The position numbers were made by a program, and so were the translations under genes. A stretch of 64,000 nt of DNA from Hominifimenecus microfluidus. Lineage in GTDB: Bacteria; Bacillota; Clostridia; Lachnospirales; Lachnospiraceae. The stretch lies in NCBI GenBank assembly GCA_020687485.1, contig JAJEQR010000018.1:1-64000 (forward strand). The letters run 5' to 3'. The notes beneath the pieces are model-generated. The model did not search any database. It had not been told where the DNA came from and was given only the letters and a program-made list of their open reading frames with translations. Shown here piece by piece: positions 42,056-50,774 of this stretch. Position 1 is the first letter of the stretch; each line of letters starts with the position of its first letter.

Positions 42056-45000
42056 AGAAACGAATACTCAGCGTCCTGCTGCTGTGCTGCATGGTGCTTG
42101 GCCTTTTGCCGACGACCGTATCGGCGGCGGACGGGCCGATGGACACCGTCCCGAAGTACGACGTGAGCATTGACGTGTACAACCGGACATCGGACATCAC
42201 CATTAAGGACAGTCGGAGCTACTACATCTACTCGTCCGTTCCCGACAAGGAGAGGGACACATGGACATGGAATTGGAAGATCTTCATCAAGGGAGACAAA
42301 GCTGCGCCCCACATATTTATTGACGGCGTAAATATCGAGAGGAGTCCCAGTTCCAAGGGGCCGGCTATTGAATTAAATAAGAAGGCTTCGGCTTATCTGT
42401 ATTTCATCGGCAGGGACAGCACGCTGCAGGGCGCCACCGGCCGCGCGGCCATCCAGAAGAACCGCAGCGAGGGTCAGGTGCATGTGTTGGTGCGAACCGG
42501 CACTACGGTGACGTGTAAGGGCGGCGTTGTGACGGCGACGGGACACTACGGAGCGGCGATAGGCGGCGGCCGCTGGTGCCGCGGAATGGACATAACCCTT
42601 ACCGATGCTACCCTGAATCTGTCGACCAATTACCGCAGCAACGGCTCGGACGCGGCGGCTGTCGGCTACGGCGACATTGTTTACAAACCGGAGCAGCTCG
42701 TGGCGGATCCGTCGATCGCGACGAACGACCGGATAAAGGTCGGCTCAAAGGATGGAAAGATCGTCATGCTGACGGCTAACGGTCACGCGCTCAGAACGGA
42801 TGGGAAACCGAGCTACTTCATGCATCTCACTGATTTCCTGATTCCGGACAGCGACGGAATGATTGACCTGTCGCTGCTGACTCTGCCATACACGCAGAAC
42901 TACGGATGGGCGATCACCGATCTTGATGTGAAAATGATGGAGACCTCCTGCGAGGGAAACCATACCTACGGCTGGAAAGACTGGAATGGCTGTCATGTCT
43001 GGGGATGCACACGCTGCCCGGCTCGGGATCCACTAAAGAGTGGACCTGCGCCGGATGGTGAACATATTCCCGGAGAATGGGAAATCCAGGAAAAGAAGTG
43101 CACTGTGTGCGGGCATAAGCTGATGAAGGACACGACCCCGCCGGTGATCGAGGGAATTACGAATGGAATGGAGTATACCGCCGAAGACACCGATGACGGG
43201 CAGCCAGGCACGATCAGCTTCATGGTCAGCGACCCGGCGAGAGACAAGGAGGTGTCCTCTGGTGTCAAGTCCGTGACGATCAACGGTGTGGAGCAGACCG
43301 TGCAGGCCGGACAGGTTTATCATCTGACCGCGCCGAACGGCGGCAACAATGATGAGGGATTTGTGTATGTGGTCGTTGCTACGGACAATGCGGGCAACAG
43401 CACCACAACAAAGATAACTCTGTACAGAAGGCACCGGGTCCTGATCCTGAGTGACAGAAACGACCCGAGCAGCGCGATCTTCCACCTTGGCGTGCCGCAC
43501 GGGTCTGAACTGGAACTGCCGTTCGATCATCTGCCGAAGGAAGCCTATTTTGTCGACTGGGATAACGAGGACATCAAAATAAGCCGCGGGGAGAATAATG
43601 ACTATAACTTCGGCATCATCAACTCGAACCGGAAGTTTTTGCTGGTGATCCCGAAAACGGAACTGCCTACGCTGACGGTTCGTGTAGGAAACAAAAGCTT
43701 TTGGGACTATCGTGCGGATGCGCCGGATGAATTCTGCTATGTCGATCCGGTAGACAAGTACGGAGAGGGCTATGCTGTGAGTCTTGGGATTTCATCTGAC
43801 GAAACCAGCTACTATTTTGAAACGGCCACGCGCTATACACTAAAGGAGCTGAAGGAGCTGGATGACAAAGGCAGCATTAAATGGTATAAATACAATTCGG
43901 AATCTTGGAGTTATACCCTCATAGGTCCCTCCTTTGAGGACTACCACGGCGAGTGGTATGTCTACGCCAAGGCTACAAATGAGGTGGGGACGAAATACGT
44001 CTCCTCCCCGAAGCTCATACTGGACTGCTCAGATCCGGCGGCCACAGTGCATCCCTCCGGCAAGGAGCTGAAAGGCAAAGCCAATTCGAGCACAGCCGCG
44101 GTGGAAGGCACGACCTACTGGGGCAATTTGCAGTTCAAGGTGCATGACGAGACGCCGGTTACGGTGCAGGACGGCCAAACGGTTCTGAAGCCGGATGAAA
44201 ACGGCATTTATACGATCCCGGCGGACATGGACGACAATGTCTACCACAATATTTATATCAGAGACTCCTGTGGAAATACGATTTTCTATCTGAAAAACAA
44301 GGTCCGCTGGAACACGCTGGCCCATGTCGATACGCTCGACGAGCAGAAGCTCCCGCATGGCGCAGTGCTGTCTGAATCGCTGCCTGCCACGGTCACCGTC
44401 CGGACGGCGGCCAGTGGGAATCAGAGCGTTTCGGTTCCGGTCAAATGGGACGAGGCGGCGGACTATGTTCCAGCGGCCAAACGGGAGCAGCACTTTACCG
44501 TGACCGGGACGCTTGACCTGTCGGGCATGGACATTGTCGTCCCACCGGAGCAGGAAGCCTTGCAGACGGTTACGGTAGAGGTAACGGTGGCCGGTGCGCC
44601 GCAGTACAGGGTAACGGCTGCAAGCAGTGAAAACGGCACAGTCACGGTGGTGAATGCCACAGAAACCGCCGAGGACGGCACGCCCCTGTTCTGCAAGGAA
44701 GACCTTGTCATGCTCTCCATTGCACCCAATGAGGGCTATATGCTCAGTACGCTGTCCATCAACGGTACTCCCGCCAGCTTTGCAGTTGAGGATGATACCT
44801 ATACCTTCGCCCAGCCGGAGGAAAACGTCACCATAACTGCAACGTTTGAAAAGTGCAACGAGCATACCATCACTTTTGACGCGAACGGCGGCTCCGAACC
44901 CGAGGATTTGCCGGAGGAGGTCACCACCGCAATGCCTGCCAAGAAGGTATTGCGCGGCAGCGAGTATTCTCTGCCGGAGTGCGAGTTTATTGCGCCCGAA

Positions 45001-47292
45001 GGAAAGCAGTTCAAGGCATGGGAGATCGACGGTACGGAGTATCCGGTGAACGCCCCTGTGACCGTCACCGCTGACATCACAGTCAAGGCGCTGTGGGAGG
45101 ACGCACCGCCTGTACCTGACGAGTATACCGTCAGATTCAATGCCAACGGTGGCGGCGGCACAATGGCAGATGTCACCGGCGTTTCCGGCAGCTACACACT
45201 GCCCGCCTGCGGTTTTACCGAACCGGAAGGCAAGCAATTTAAGGGCTGGTCAACCGGTGCCGACGGTTCGGTTATTTCCGGTACGACCTATGAAGTAAAC
45301 TCGGATACTACCTTTTATGCAATCTGGGAGAGTAAAGAGTATTCCGTCATCGTAACGGACGGCAAAGCGACAATCGGTGCAGGAAGCGAAATCAGTAAGG
45401 CGGCGCAAGGCACAACCATTACTCTGACCGCAAATGCGGCTCCTGACGGTAAGGTGTTTGATAAGTGGGTAGTAGAAAGCGGCAACACTACTCTTGAAGA
45501 TGCGAACAGTGAAACCACTACTTTCATAATGCCTGACAGTGAAGTCAGCGTGAAAGCGACCTACACAATTCCCCATACTCATACCTACGATCAGGAAATT
45601 CAGAAGCCGGAAACCCTCAAGTCGGCTGCCGACTGCACCAACGATGCAGTATATTTCAAGAGCTGCTCCTGCGGAGAGATCAGCACAACAGAAACCTTTA
45701 CAGCAGCAGGTACACAGCTCGGGCACGCATGGGCAAGCGATTGGAGCAAGGACACAGACAATCATTGGAAAGAATGCTCTCGCTGCCACGAAAAGAAGGA
45801 CGAGGCGGCTCACGATTACGGTAGCGATAACATCTGCGACACCTGCGGATATGACAAGACCGTACCGCATACGCACAATCTGACCCTCGTTCCCGCAAAG
45901 GCTCCTACTTGCACGGAGAAAGGCAACACGGCATATTACACCTGCGACGGCTGTGACAAGTGGTTTGAAGATGCAACCGGTGCATCCGAAGTTACCGACA
46001 AGACAAGCGTAATCCTTGCGGCAACAGGTCATAGCGCTTCCGACTGGAAGTCCGATAATACCGATCACTGGAAAGAGTGCACCGTTGTCGGCTGCGGCGT
46101 GATCATCGAGGGCAGCAAGGCGGCGCATACCGCCGGTGAATGGATTATCGACACTCCGGCAACAGCTACCACAAGCGGCTCAAAGCATAAGGAATGCACC
46201 GTCTGCGGTTATACGATGGCAACCGAAACCATCCCGGCAACCGGCGGCGGTGAGCATACTCACAGCTACGGCAGCGAGTGGAAGAACGATGCTGACAACC
46301 ACTGGCATGAGTGCTCCTGCGGCGATAAGAAAGATACAGCAGCGCATACCGCCGGCGAATGGATCATCGACACCCCGGCAACTGCTACAACCGACGGCTC
46401 AAAGCATAAGGAATGCACCGTCTGCAGTTATACGATGGCAACCGAAACTATCCCGGCAACTGGCGGCGGTGAGCATACCCACAGCTATGGCAGCGAGTGG
46501 AAATCTGACGCCGACAAGCACTGGCATGAATGTTCCTGCGGCGATAAGAAAGATACAGCAGCGCATACCGCCGGTGAATGGATTATCGACACCCCGGCAA
46601 CAGCTACCACAAGCGGCTCAAAGCATAAGGAATGCACCGTCTGCGGTTATACGATGGCAACCGAAACTATCCCGGCAACCGGCGGCGGTGAGCATACTCA
46701 TAGCTACGGCAGCGAGTGGAAGAACGATGCCGACAACCACTGGCATGAGTGCTCCTGCGGCGATAAGAAAGATACAGCAGCGCATACCGCCGGCGAATGG
46801 ATTATCGATACCCCGGCAACAGCTACCACAAGCGGCACAAAGCATAAGAAATGCACCGTCTGCGGTTATACGATGACAATCGAAACTATCCCGGCAACCG
46901 GCGGCGGTGAGCATACCCACAACTACAGCTCTGACTGGAAATCCGATTCTATCAACCACTGGAAAGAATGCTCCTGCGGCGATAAGGCTGATGTTGCAGC
47001 ACACAGCTTTAAGTGGGTGGTAGATAAGGAAGCAACTGCAACCAAGAAGGGTTCCAAGCATGAAGAATGCAAGGTTTGCGGCTATCAGCGTCCAGCGGTA
47101 GAGATTCCGGCTACCGGAAGCACAACCAAGCCGACCGGTCCAACGGGAAGCAATCCGAACACCGGCGCAGAAAGCCCGAAAACCGGTGACAACAGCAATA
47201 TGATCCTCTGGATCGCGGTGCTGTTCGTAAGCGGCTTCGGCGTATTGGGAACTGTCATTTACGGCAAAAAAAAGAAAGAACAAGCTGAATAA
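42052..47292 (+). CDS. Giant repeat-rich surface protein with SPKTG sorting signal
   Basis: A 1,746-residue wall-anchored protein. ATG 42052 (AAGGAGGAG upstream) starts a signal peptide ending VSAADG near residue 26. Residues about 40-220 look like a beta-helix or carbohydrate-binding type domain. Several Ig-like or bacterial surface domains follow. Two InlB B-type repeats lie near 938-1014 and 1023-1094 (ITFDANGGSE; VRFNANGGGG). Then come Cys/His-rich units and four 73-residue repeats (HTHSYGSEWKNDADNHWHEC, CSCGDKKD, KECTVCGYTM). A Pro/Thr linker leads to SPKTGD, a hydrophobic helix and KKKKEQAE. SPKTG-like signals are typical of class B-type sorting, and a class B sortase follows at 47885. 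The open frame extends upstream to 41773 but without signal peptide or ribosome site. Confidence 0.88.
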   Translation: MKKRILSVLLLCCMVLGLLPTTVSAADGPMDTVPKYDVSIDVYNRTSDITIKDSRSYYIYSSVPDKERDTWTWNWKIFIKGDKAAPHIFIDGVNIERSPSSKGPAIELNKKASAYLYFIGRDSTLQGATGRAAIQKNRSEGQVHVLVRTGTTVTCKGGVVTATGHYGAAIGGGRWCRGMDITLTDATLNLSTNYRSNGSDAAAVGYGDIVYKPEQLVADPSIATNDRIKVGSKDGKIVMLTANGHALRTDGKPSYFMHLTDFLIPDSDGMIDLSLLTLPYTQNYGWAITDLDVKMMETSCEGNHTYGWKDWNGCHVWGCTRCPARDPLKSGPAPDGEHIPGEWEIQEKKCTVCGHKLMKDTTPPVIEGITNGMEYTAEDTDDGQPGTISFMVSDPARDKEVSSGVKSVTINGVEQTVQAGQVYHLTAPNGGNNDEGFVYVVVATDNAGNSTTTKITLYRRHRVLILSDRNDPSSAIFHLGVPHGSELELPFDHLPKEAYFVDWDNEDIKISRGENNDYNFGIINSNRKFLLVIPKTELPTLTVRVGNKSFWDYRADAPDEFCYVDPVDKYGEGYAVSLGISSDETSYYFETATRYTLKELKELDDKGSIKWYKYNSESWSYTLIGPSFEDYHGEWYVYAKATNEVGTKYVSSPKLILDCSDPAATVHPSGKELKGKANSSTAAVEGTTYWGNLQFKVHDETPVTVQDGQTVLKPDENGIYTIPADMDDNVYHNIYIRDSCGNTIFYLKNKVRWNTLAHVDTLDEQKLPHGAVLSESLPATVTVRTAASGNQSVSVPVKWDEAADYVPAAKREQHFTVTGTLDLSGMDIVVPPEQEALQTVTVEVTVAGAPQYRVTAASSENGTVTVVNATETAEDGTPLFCKEDLVMLSIAPNEGYMLSTLSINGTPASFAVEDDTYTFAQPEENVTITATFEKCNEHTITFDANGGSEPEDLPEEVTTAMPAKKVLRGSEYSLPECEFIAPEGKQFKAWEIDGTEYPVNAPVTVTADITVKALWEDAPPVPDEYTVRFNANGGGGTMADVTGVSGSYTLPACGFTEPEGKQFKGWSTGADGSVISGTTYEVNSDTTFYAIWESKEYSVIVTDGKATIGAGSEISKAAQGTTITLTANAAPDGKVFDKWVVESGNTTLEDANSETTTFIMPDSEVSVKATYTIPHTHTYDQEIQKPETLKSAADCTNDAVYFKSCSCGEISTTETFTAAGTQLGHAWASDWSKDTDNHWKECSRCHEKKDEAAHDYGSDNICDTCGYDKTVPHTHNLTLVPAKAPTCTEKGNTAYYTCDGCDKWFEDATGASEVTDKTSVILAATGHSASDWKSDNTDHWKECTVVGCGVIIEGSKAAHTAGEWIIDTPATATTSGSKHKECTVCGYTMATETIPATGGGEHTHSYGSEWKNDADNHWHECSCGDKKDTAAHTAGEWIIDTPATATTDGSKHKECTVCSYTMATETIPATGGGEHTHSYGSEWKSDADKHWHECSCGDKKDTAAHTAGEWIIDTPATATTSGSKHKECTVCGYTMATETIPATGGGEHTHSYGSEWKNDADNHWHECSCGDKKDTAAHTAGEWIIDTPATATTSGTKHKKCTVCGYTMTIETIPATGGGEHTHNYSSDWKSDSINHWKECSCGDKADVAAHSFKWVVDKEATATKKGSKHEECKVCGYQRPAVEIPATGSTTKPTGPTGSNPNTGAESPKTGDNSNMILWIAVLFVSGFGVLGTVIYGKKKKEQAE
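46123..46998 (+). repeat. Four tandem 219-bp (73-codon) repeats in the surface-protein gene
   Basis: Units start at 46123, 46342, 46561 and 46780, spaced exactly 219 bp. They differ at only scattered bases in the first three; the fourth ends diverged. Each unit has two CxxC or CxC-type pairs and several histidines, which suggests metal binding or small cross-linked modules. Slippage could vary the copy number. Confidence 0.9.
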
Positions 47293-47318
47293 TTCAGCTA
47301 CAGACCTTTAAGCAAAAG

Positions 47319-47351
47319 GCGGTGACGGGAGGTTCCCGCCACCGCTTTTTT
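47319..47351 (+). terminator. Intrinsic terminator after the surface-protein gene
   Basis: GCGGTG (47319-47324) pairs with CACCGC (47340-47345), with inner CGGG/CCCG, followed by TTTTTTG. It separates the surface protein from the small membrane protein and sortase genes. Confidence 0.8.
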
Positions 47352-47377
47352 GCTGAGTCTGAGATTGGAGAAATGTT

Positions 47378-47839
47378 ATGCAGGATTATCAATCCCCACG
47401 TTCCGGTGAACACCGGCAACCAGGGCGGTATCTGAGTGAATCGGAACGAATGGCTCAAAGAAATAAGAAAAAAAAGAAAAAGCAGAAACAACGCCGTATG
47501 CTGTTTGGCGGTGCTGCCGCTGTATTGATTGTTATAGTGGTTGTCATTGTACTTATCGTGAAAGGTTGCTTCGGCAGAACGGATGCGCTTGCGGGCACTT
47601 GGGATTTTGACGGAACTATGACATATGTGTTTGACGGAAATGGAACCGGCGTAATGGCGCTTCCCTCCATATCCTACGACTTTACATATACGATTGACGG
47701 CAATACGCTCGTAATCGACTACTCAAATGAATCTGTACACGATTCTACTTATGAATTTACCGTTGACGGCGATATCCTCACAATGGTCGGAGGAGAAGGG
47801 ACGGTCGGCGGGACTTATAAACTGACAAGGCAAGAGTAA
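47378..47839 (+). CDS. Membrane-anchored small beta-domain protein (DUF5640-like)
   Basis: A 153-residue protein. A basic N-terminal segment (QRNKKKKKKQKQRR) leads to one membrane helix (AAAVLIVIVVVIVLIVK). The outer part is a small lipocalin-like beta domain (LAGTWDFDGTMTYVFDGNGT, then DSTYEFTVDGDIL), similar to DUF5640 stress-type proteins. It precedes the class B sortase gene and might be secretion- or sorting-linked; activity unknown. Base composition here is lower in GC than in the adhesin gene. Confidence 0.6.
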   Translation: MQDYQSPRSGEHRQPGRYLSESERMAQRNKKKKKKQKQRRMLFGGAAAVLIVIVVVIVLIVKGCFGRTDALAGTWDFDGTMTYVFDGNGTGVMALPSISYDFTYTIDGNTLVIDYSNESVHDSTYEFTVDGDILTMVGGEGTVGGTYKLTRQE

Positions 47840-47884
47840 AATATGGTGTTCAGTAAAAAACAGAAGCTATTGACGGAAGTCTAT

Positions 47885-48649
47885 ATGAAAACTAAAAAAG
47901 TATTACCGTTAATCTCGCTCCTGTTTGTCGCTATAATGCTTTTGTCTGTTGGAATGATAGCAAAAGAGTATCGGGAACGCCAACAAGATATAAAAGGGTT
48001 TGAAAAATTAGAGGATATTATAACCGAAGTTGAACAAACGGAAATGACGGATAATGTTGAACAGAGCGAAACCCTGCAGGAACATAAACAGTCCTCACGC
48101 AATCTGACACCGTTATTTGAAGCAAACGGGGATTGTATCGGCTGGATATGTATTCCGAATACGGCGGTGAATTATCCGGTTATGTTTACACCCGAAGAAT
48201 CTCAGAAGTACCTTCGTAAAAACTTCGAGGGTGAATACAGTGTGTCAGGCGTTCCGTTTTTGGATGGGGCTTCTACCCCGGAATGTGACAATTTGATTGT
48301 CTACGGTCACAATATGAAAAACGGTACGATGTTTTCTGATGTTACACAATATAGGGATAAAGCATACTGGGAGGAACATCCGTACATTGAGTTTGAAACA
48401 GCAGGCGGATTGAGAATATACCAAGTCTTTGCGGTGGTTTGCCTGAAGAAAACAGATGAATGGTACGGCTTTTCCTGTTTTGAGAGCAAAGAGCAGTACC
48501 AAAAGGCAATTTCGGAAATTAAAGACAGGTCGCTTTACGATACCGGAATCGAGCCGCAGTTCAAAGAGCAGCTAATAACCCTTTCCACCTGCTTCGGAGA
48601 CAGTAAAGACAGCAGAATGGTTGTGATAGGTGTTGAGCAAATAAGGTAA
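47885..48649 (+). CDS. srtB: Class B sortase
   Basis: A 254-residue sortase. A signal-anchor helix covers residues 7-26. The catalytic residues are His142 in VYGHNMKNG, Cys236 in TLSTC and Arg244 in DSRMVVIG. The length and the TLSTC motif fit class B. ATG 47885 starts right at the anchor; ATG 47843 would add 14 residues without a better ribosome site. It is most likely dedicated to the SPKTG protein encoded just upstream, in keeping with class B sortases that serve one neighbouring substrate. Given the sortase at 36357, the window holds two sortase-substrate pairs. Confidence 0.85.
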   Translation: MKTKKVLPLISLLFVAIMLLSVGMIAKEYRERQQDIKGFEKLEDIITEVEQTEMTDNVEQSETLQEHKQSSRNLTPLFEANGDCIGWICIPNTAVNYPVMFTPEESQKYLRKNFEGEYSVSGVPFLDGASTPECDNLIVYGHNMKNGTMFSDVTQYRDKAYWEEHPYIEFETAGGLRIYQVFAVVCLKKTDEWYGFSCFESKEQYQKAISEIKDRSLYDTGIEPQFKEQLITLSTCFGDSKDSRMVVIGVEQIR

Positions 48650-48667
48650 CATACCACGGAGGTACTT

Positions 48668-49218
48668 ATGGCTGAAACAAAAAGCAGGATTTTATATATT
48701 CTAATATACCTATGGCAAAACACGGATGCCGAGCATTATGCCACAACCGGAGATATTCTTACATACTTAAAGGAAAACGGTATCTCCTGCGACAGAAAAA
48801 CCATACCGGGAGACATTGCGAAGCTCTGTGATATTGGTATTGATATTGAAGAAGAAAGAAGCCGTGAGAACCGCTATTCCCTGAGTAGTCATTTGTTTAC
48901 CCTGCCGGAAGTGAAGCTGCTGATGGATGCGGTGGAGTCCTCAAAGTTCATTACGGCAAGGAAAAGCTCGGAGCTTGCAGATAAGCTGTCGCAGATGACA
49001 AGCGTGTATCAGTCGGAAGAACTGAAAAGGAATATCTATATTTCCGAGCGTGTCAAACCGATGAATGAGCAGATCTACTATTTGGTAGACAATATCAATA
49101 GGCAATCAACCAAGGCAAACAAATCTCATTTCTGTATTTTCACTATAACCAATATCGTGAGGAAGTTCCTAATAACGACGGTAAGCGCTATCATTTCTCC
49201 CCCTACTTACTTCCATGA
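48668..49218 (+). pseudogene. WYL-domain (YafY-type) transcription regulator, frameshifted and truncated
   Basis: ATG 48668 with GGAGG begins a normal YafY-type regulator: an HTH (YATTGDILTYLKENGISCDR, TIPGDIAKLC) and the linker helices. Near 49098-49102 the reading frame breaks. In the first frame the WYL strands are lost, but in the shifted frame the expected sequence continues (GKQISFLYFHYNQYREEV, GKRYHFSPYLL) to TGA 49216-49218. So one base was lost or gained. After that the rest of the WYL domain (over 100 residues) is missing and a macro-domain fragment starts. The gene is dead and marks the island's right edge. Confidence 0.8.
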
Positions 49219-49430
49219 AGCTGGCAATGGATAATGGAATCAGGTCTATTGCATTTCCTTCTATATCAACGGGAGTATATAGTTTTCCGGTTGAGTTGGT
49301 AGCAAAGATTGCAATACATACAGTAAATAGGTTCTTGCAGAATAATCCGGATTGTTTTGCTCTGGTGGAGTGGGTGCTATTTGATACTCATACTGAATCG
49401 GTGTATGAATCTGAGGTTGATAAGTTATAA
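49215..49430 (+). pseudogene. Macro-domain protein, C-terminal fragment
   Basis: The 71-residue frame reads LAMDNGIRSIAFPSISTGVY, then SFPVELVAKIA and FALVEWVLFDTHTESVYE. This is the C-terminal 40 percent of a macro domain of the O-acetyl-ADP-ribose deacetylase type, including the ADP-ribose-binding SISTGVY loop. The N-terminal part is absent; the sequence joins directly to the broken WYL gene. Probably a leftover of a gene present before the island arrived. Codon use is AT-rich like the flanking element. Confidence 0.8.
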
Positions 49431-49459
49431 AACAAATAAAATGACAAAAGGGAGTTTTG

Positions 49460-49849
49460 ATGTACGCTGAAAAAACAGAATATGATGATGTTGAAATGTC
49501 GAGCAGGTTACGGAATATTCTCAGAAGAAATGGATTTGAGTCATTGGAAGGATTGAGAGAATATCCAAAGGAACATTTTATAAAGTTTCGTAATATGGGG
49601 CAGGCGACACTACAGGAATTATATCAGATTTGTGAAGAGCAAGGCATAAAACTTCGTAGTGTAGAAGATTTGAATGATAGGGAACATGGAGTCAGATTTG
49701 ATGACTTCCTATGCATGGATGCGTTTATAATGGGAATAAAAAGCAAAGATGATTTGAGAAGATACAGTCTGGAGGAACTTGAAAAGATGTGCCCGAAGGA
49801 CAAGAGACTTTTTGTTCGATTAAAAAAACTGAAGACTGTTTATGGATGA
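49460..49849 (+). CDS. Stand-alone RNA polymerase alpha-CTD-like protein
   Basis: A 129-residue protein with AAAGGGAG before ATG 49460. Residues about 10-55 match the alpha C-terminal domain pattern (SSRLRNILRRNGFESLEGLR, then FRNMGQATLQELYQ), a helix-hairpin-helix fold that binds DNA and activators. A second, weaker unit of the same type covers about 75-125 (RFDDFLCMDAFIMGIKSKDD). Proteins of this kind occur on Lachnospiraceae elements; they may act as transcription modulators. It is AT-rich and follows the macro-domain fragment. Confidence 0.7.
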   Translation: MYAEKTEYDDVEMSSRLRNILRRNGFESLEGLREYPKEHFIKFRNMGQATLQELYQICEEQGIKLRSVEDLNDREHGVRFDDFLCMDAFIMGIKSKDDLRRYSLEELEKMCPKDKRLFVRLKKLKTVYG

Positions 49850-49883
49850 AATAGGACATTTCTTCCTAAAAACAGTATGTTTA

Positions 49884-49892
49884 TGGTATACT
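49884..49892 (+). promoter_or_regulatory. Extended -10 element for the tRNA-binding-domain gene
   Basis: TG at 49884-49885, one base, then TATACT (49887-49892) about 74 bp before ATG 49966. No clear -35 is seen, as is common with extended -10 promoters. Confidence 0.4.
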
Positions 49893-49965
49893 AGCTAGTA
49901 GTAATGTGGTTTCAACCGACATTACATATTATTATGAGAAATTAATGCAAAGGAGTTACAATCAA

Positions 49966-50388
49966 ATGGATAACAATGAAGTAGTAACAGAAGAAGTGGC
50001 AGCAGTTGTTGAAAATAATACAGGTATTGAAATAGAGCCTTTATTTGAGGAGCAGGTTGATTTTGATACATTCTCAAAGTCAGATTTTCGTGTTGTCAAG
50101 GTGAAGAATTGTGAAGCAGTTCCAAAGAGCAAGAAGCTTCTTAGATTTACGCTTGATGACGGAACAGAGAATGAGAGAACAATTCTTTCAGGAGTACATG
50201 CTTTTTACGAGCCAGGGGAACTTGTTGGAAAGACATTATTGGCAATCGTAAATCTTCCACCACGTTCTATGATGGGAATTGACTCTTGTGGTATGTTACT
50301 TTCAGCTATTCATAATGTAAATGGTGAAGAAAAGCTGAATCTTGTAATGTTAGATGATTCAATTCCAGCAGGTGCAAAACTGTATTAG
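49966..50388 (+). CDS. Stand-alone tRNA-binding-domain protein (MetRS C-terminal/YtpR-like)
   Basis: A 140-residue protein with AAAGGAG before ATG 49966. After an acidic lead, the domain starts at VDFDTFSKSDFRVVKVKNCE and contains SKKLLRFTLDDG, ILSGVHAFYEPGELVGK, NLPPRSMMGIDSCGMLLSA and ends DDSIPAGAKLY. This is the OB-fold found at the C-terminus of methionyl-tRNA synthetase and in Arc1p or CsaA-like proteins. A free copy on a mobile element has no known role. A close paralog is at 63070-63489. It has its own promoter and no operon partner. Confidence 0.85.
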   Translation: MDNNEVVTEEVAAVVENNTGIEIEPLFEEQVDFDTFSKSDFRVVKVKNCEAVPKSKKLLRFTLDDGTENERTILSGVHAFYEPGELVGKTLLAIVNLPPRSMMGIDSCGMLLSAIHNVNGEEKLNLVMLDDSIPAGAKLY

Positions 50389-50490
50389 GATTTGCACAGT
50401 TATTACATATAACTTAGTGGATAATTATATATGATTTTAAAATTTATGTTGAAAGTAGATAGTAAAAGAGCTGGGTGTCATGTGCCCAGC

Positions 50491-50691
50491 TCAATCTTCT
50501 ACATGGAAGACATCTTCCACCAGCATATTAAAGTATTTGGAAATCCGTAGCATAAACTCGGCGGAGGGGGTGCTGTCCCCACGCTCTATCCTGCCGACAG
50601 TTTTGGTGCTGTATCCGATAGCAGCGGCAAGGTCATCCTGGTAAATGCCACGCTGTTCGCGGATTTCTTTGATATTGTTGACAACCGCCAT
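50491..50691 (-). CDS. XRE-family HTH regulator
   Basis: A 66-residue single-domain protein on the minus strand. ATG at 50691 has AGAAGGGA upstream on that strand. The fold is clear: NNIKEIREQRGIYQDDLAAA, IGYSTKTVGRIERGDSTPS, then FMLRISKYFNMLVEDVFHVE, the common short Cro/C1-type repressor. An upstream extension of 31 codons overlaps the S24 gene and is rejected. Likely a regulator working with the S24 repressor to control excision or transfer. Confidence 0.8.
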   Translation of the reverse strand: MAVVNNIKEIREQRGIYQDDLAAAIGYSTKTVGRIERGDSTPSAEFMLRISKYFNMLVEDVFHVED

Positions 50692-50774
50692 AAAAATCCC
50701 TTCTTTCAGTTCTATAGATATTTTCTTATTGTCAATTATGCAAAATAATGTGTCCGATAAAAAGGACTTGCGAT

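Noticed and set aside
46136-47283. Long open frames on both strands across the 219-bp repeats
   Set aside because: They are by-products of the repeat period (a multiple of three) and GC-rich codon use; their protein texture is repetitive and they lack ribosome sites.
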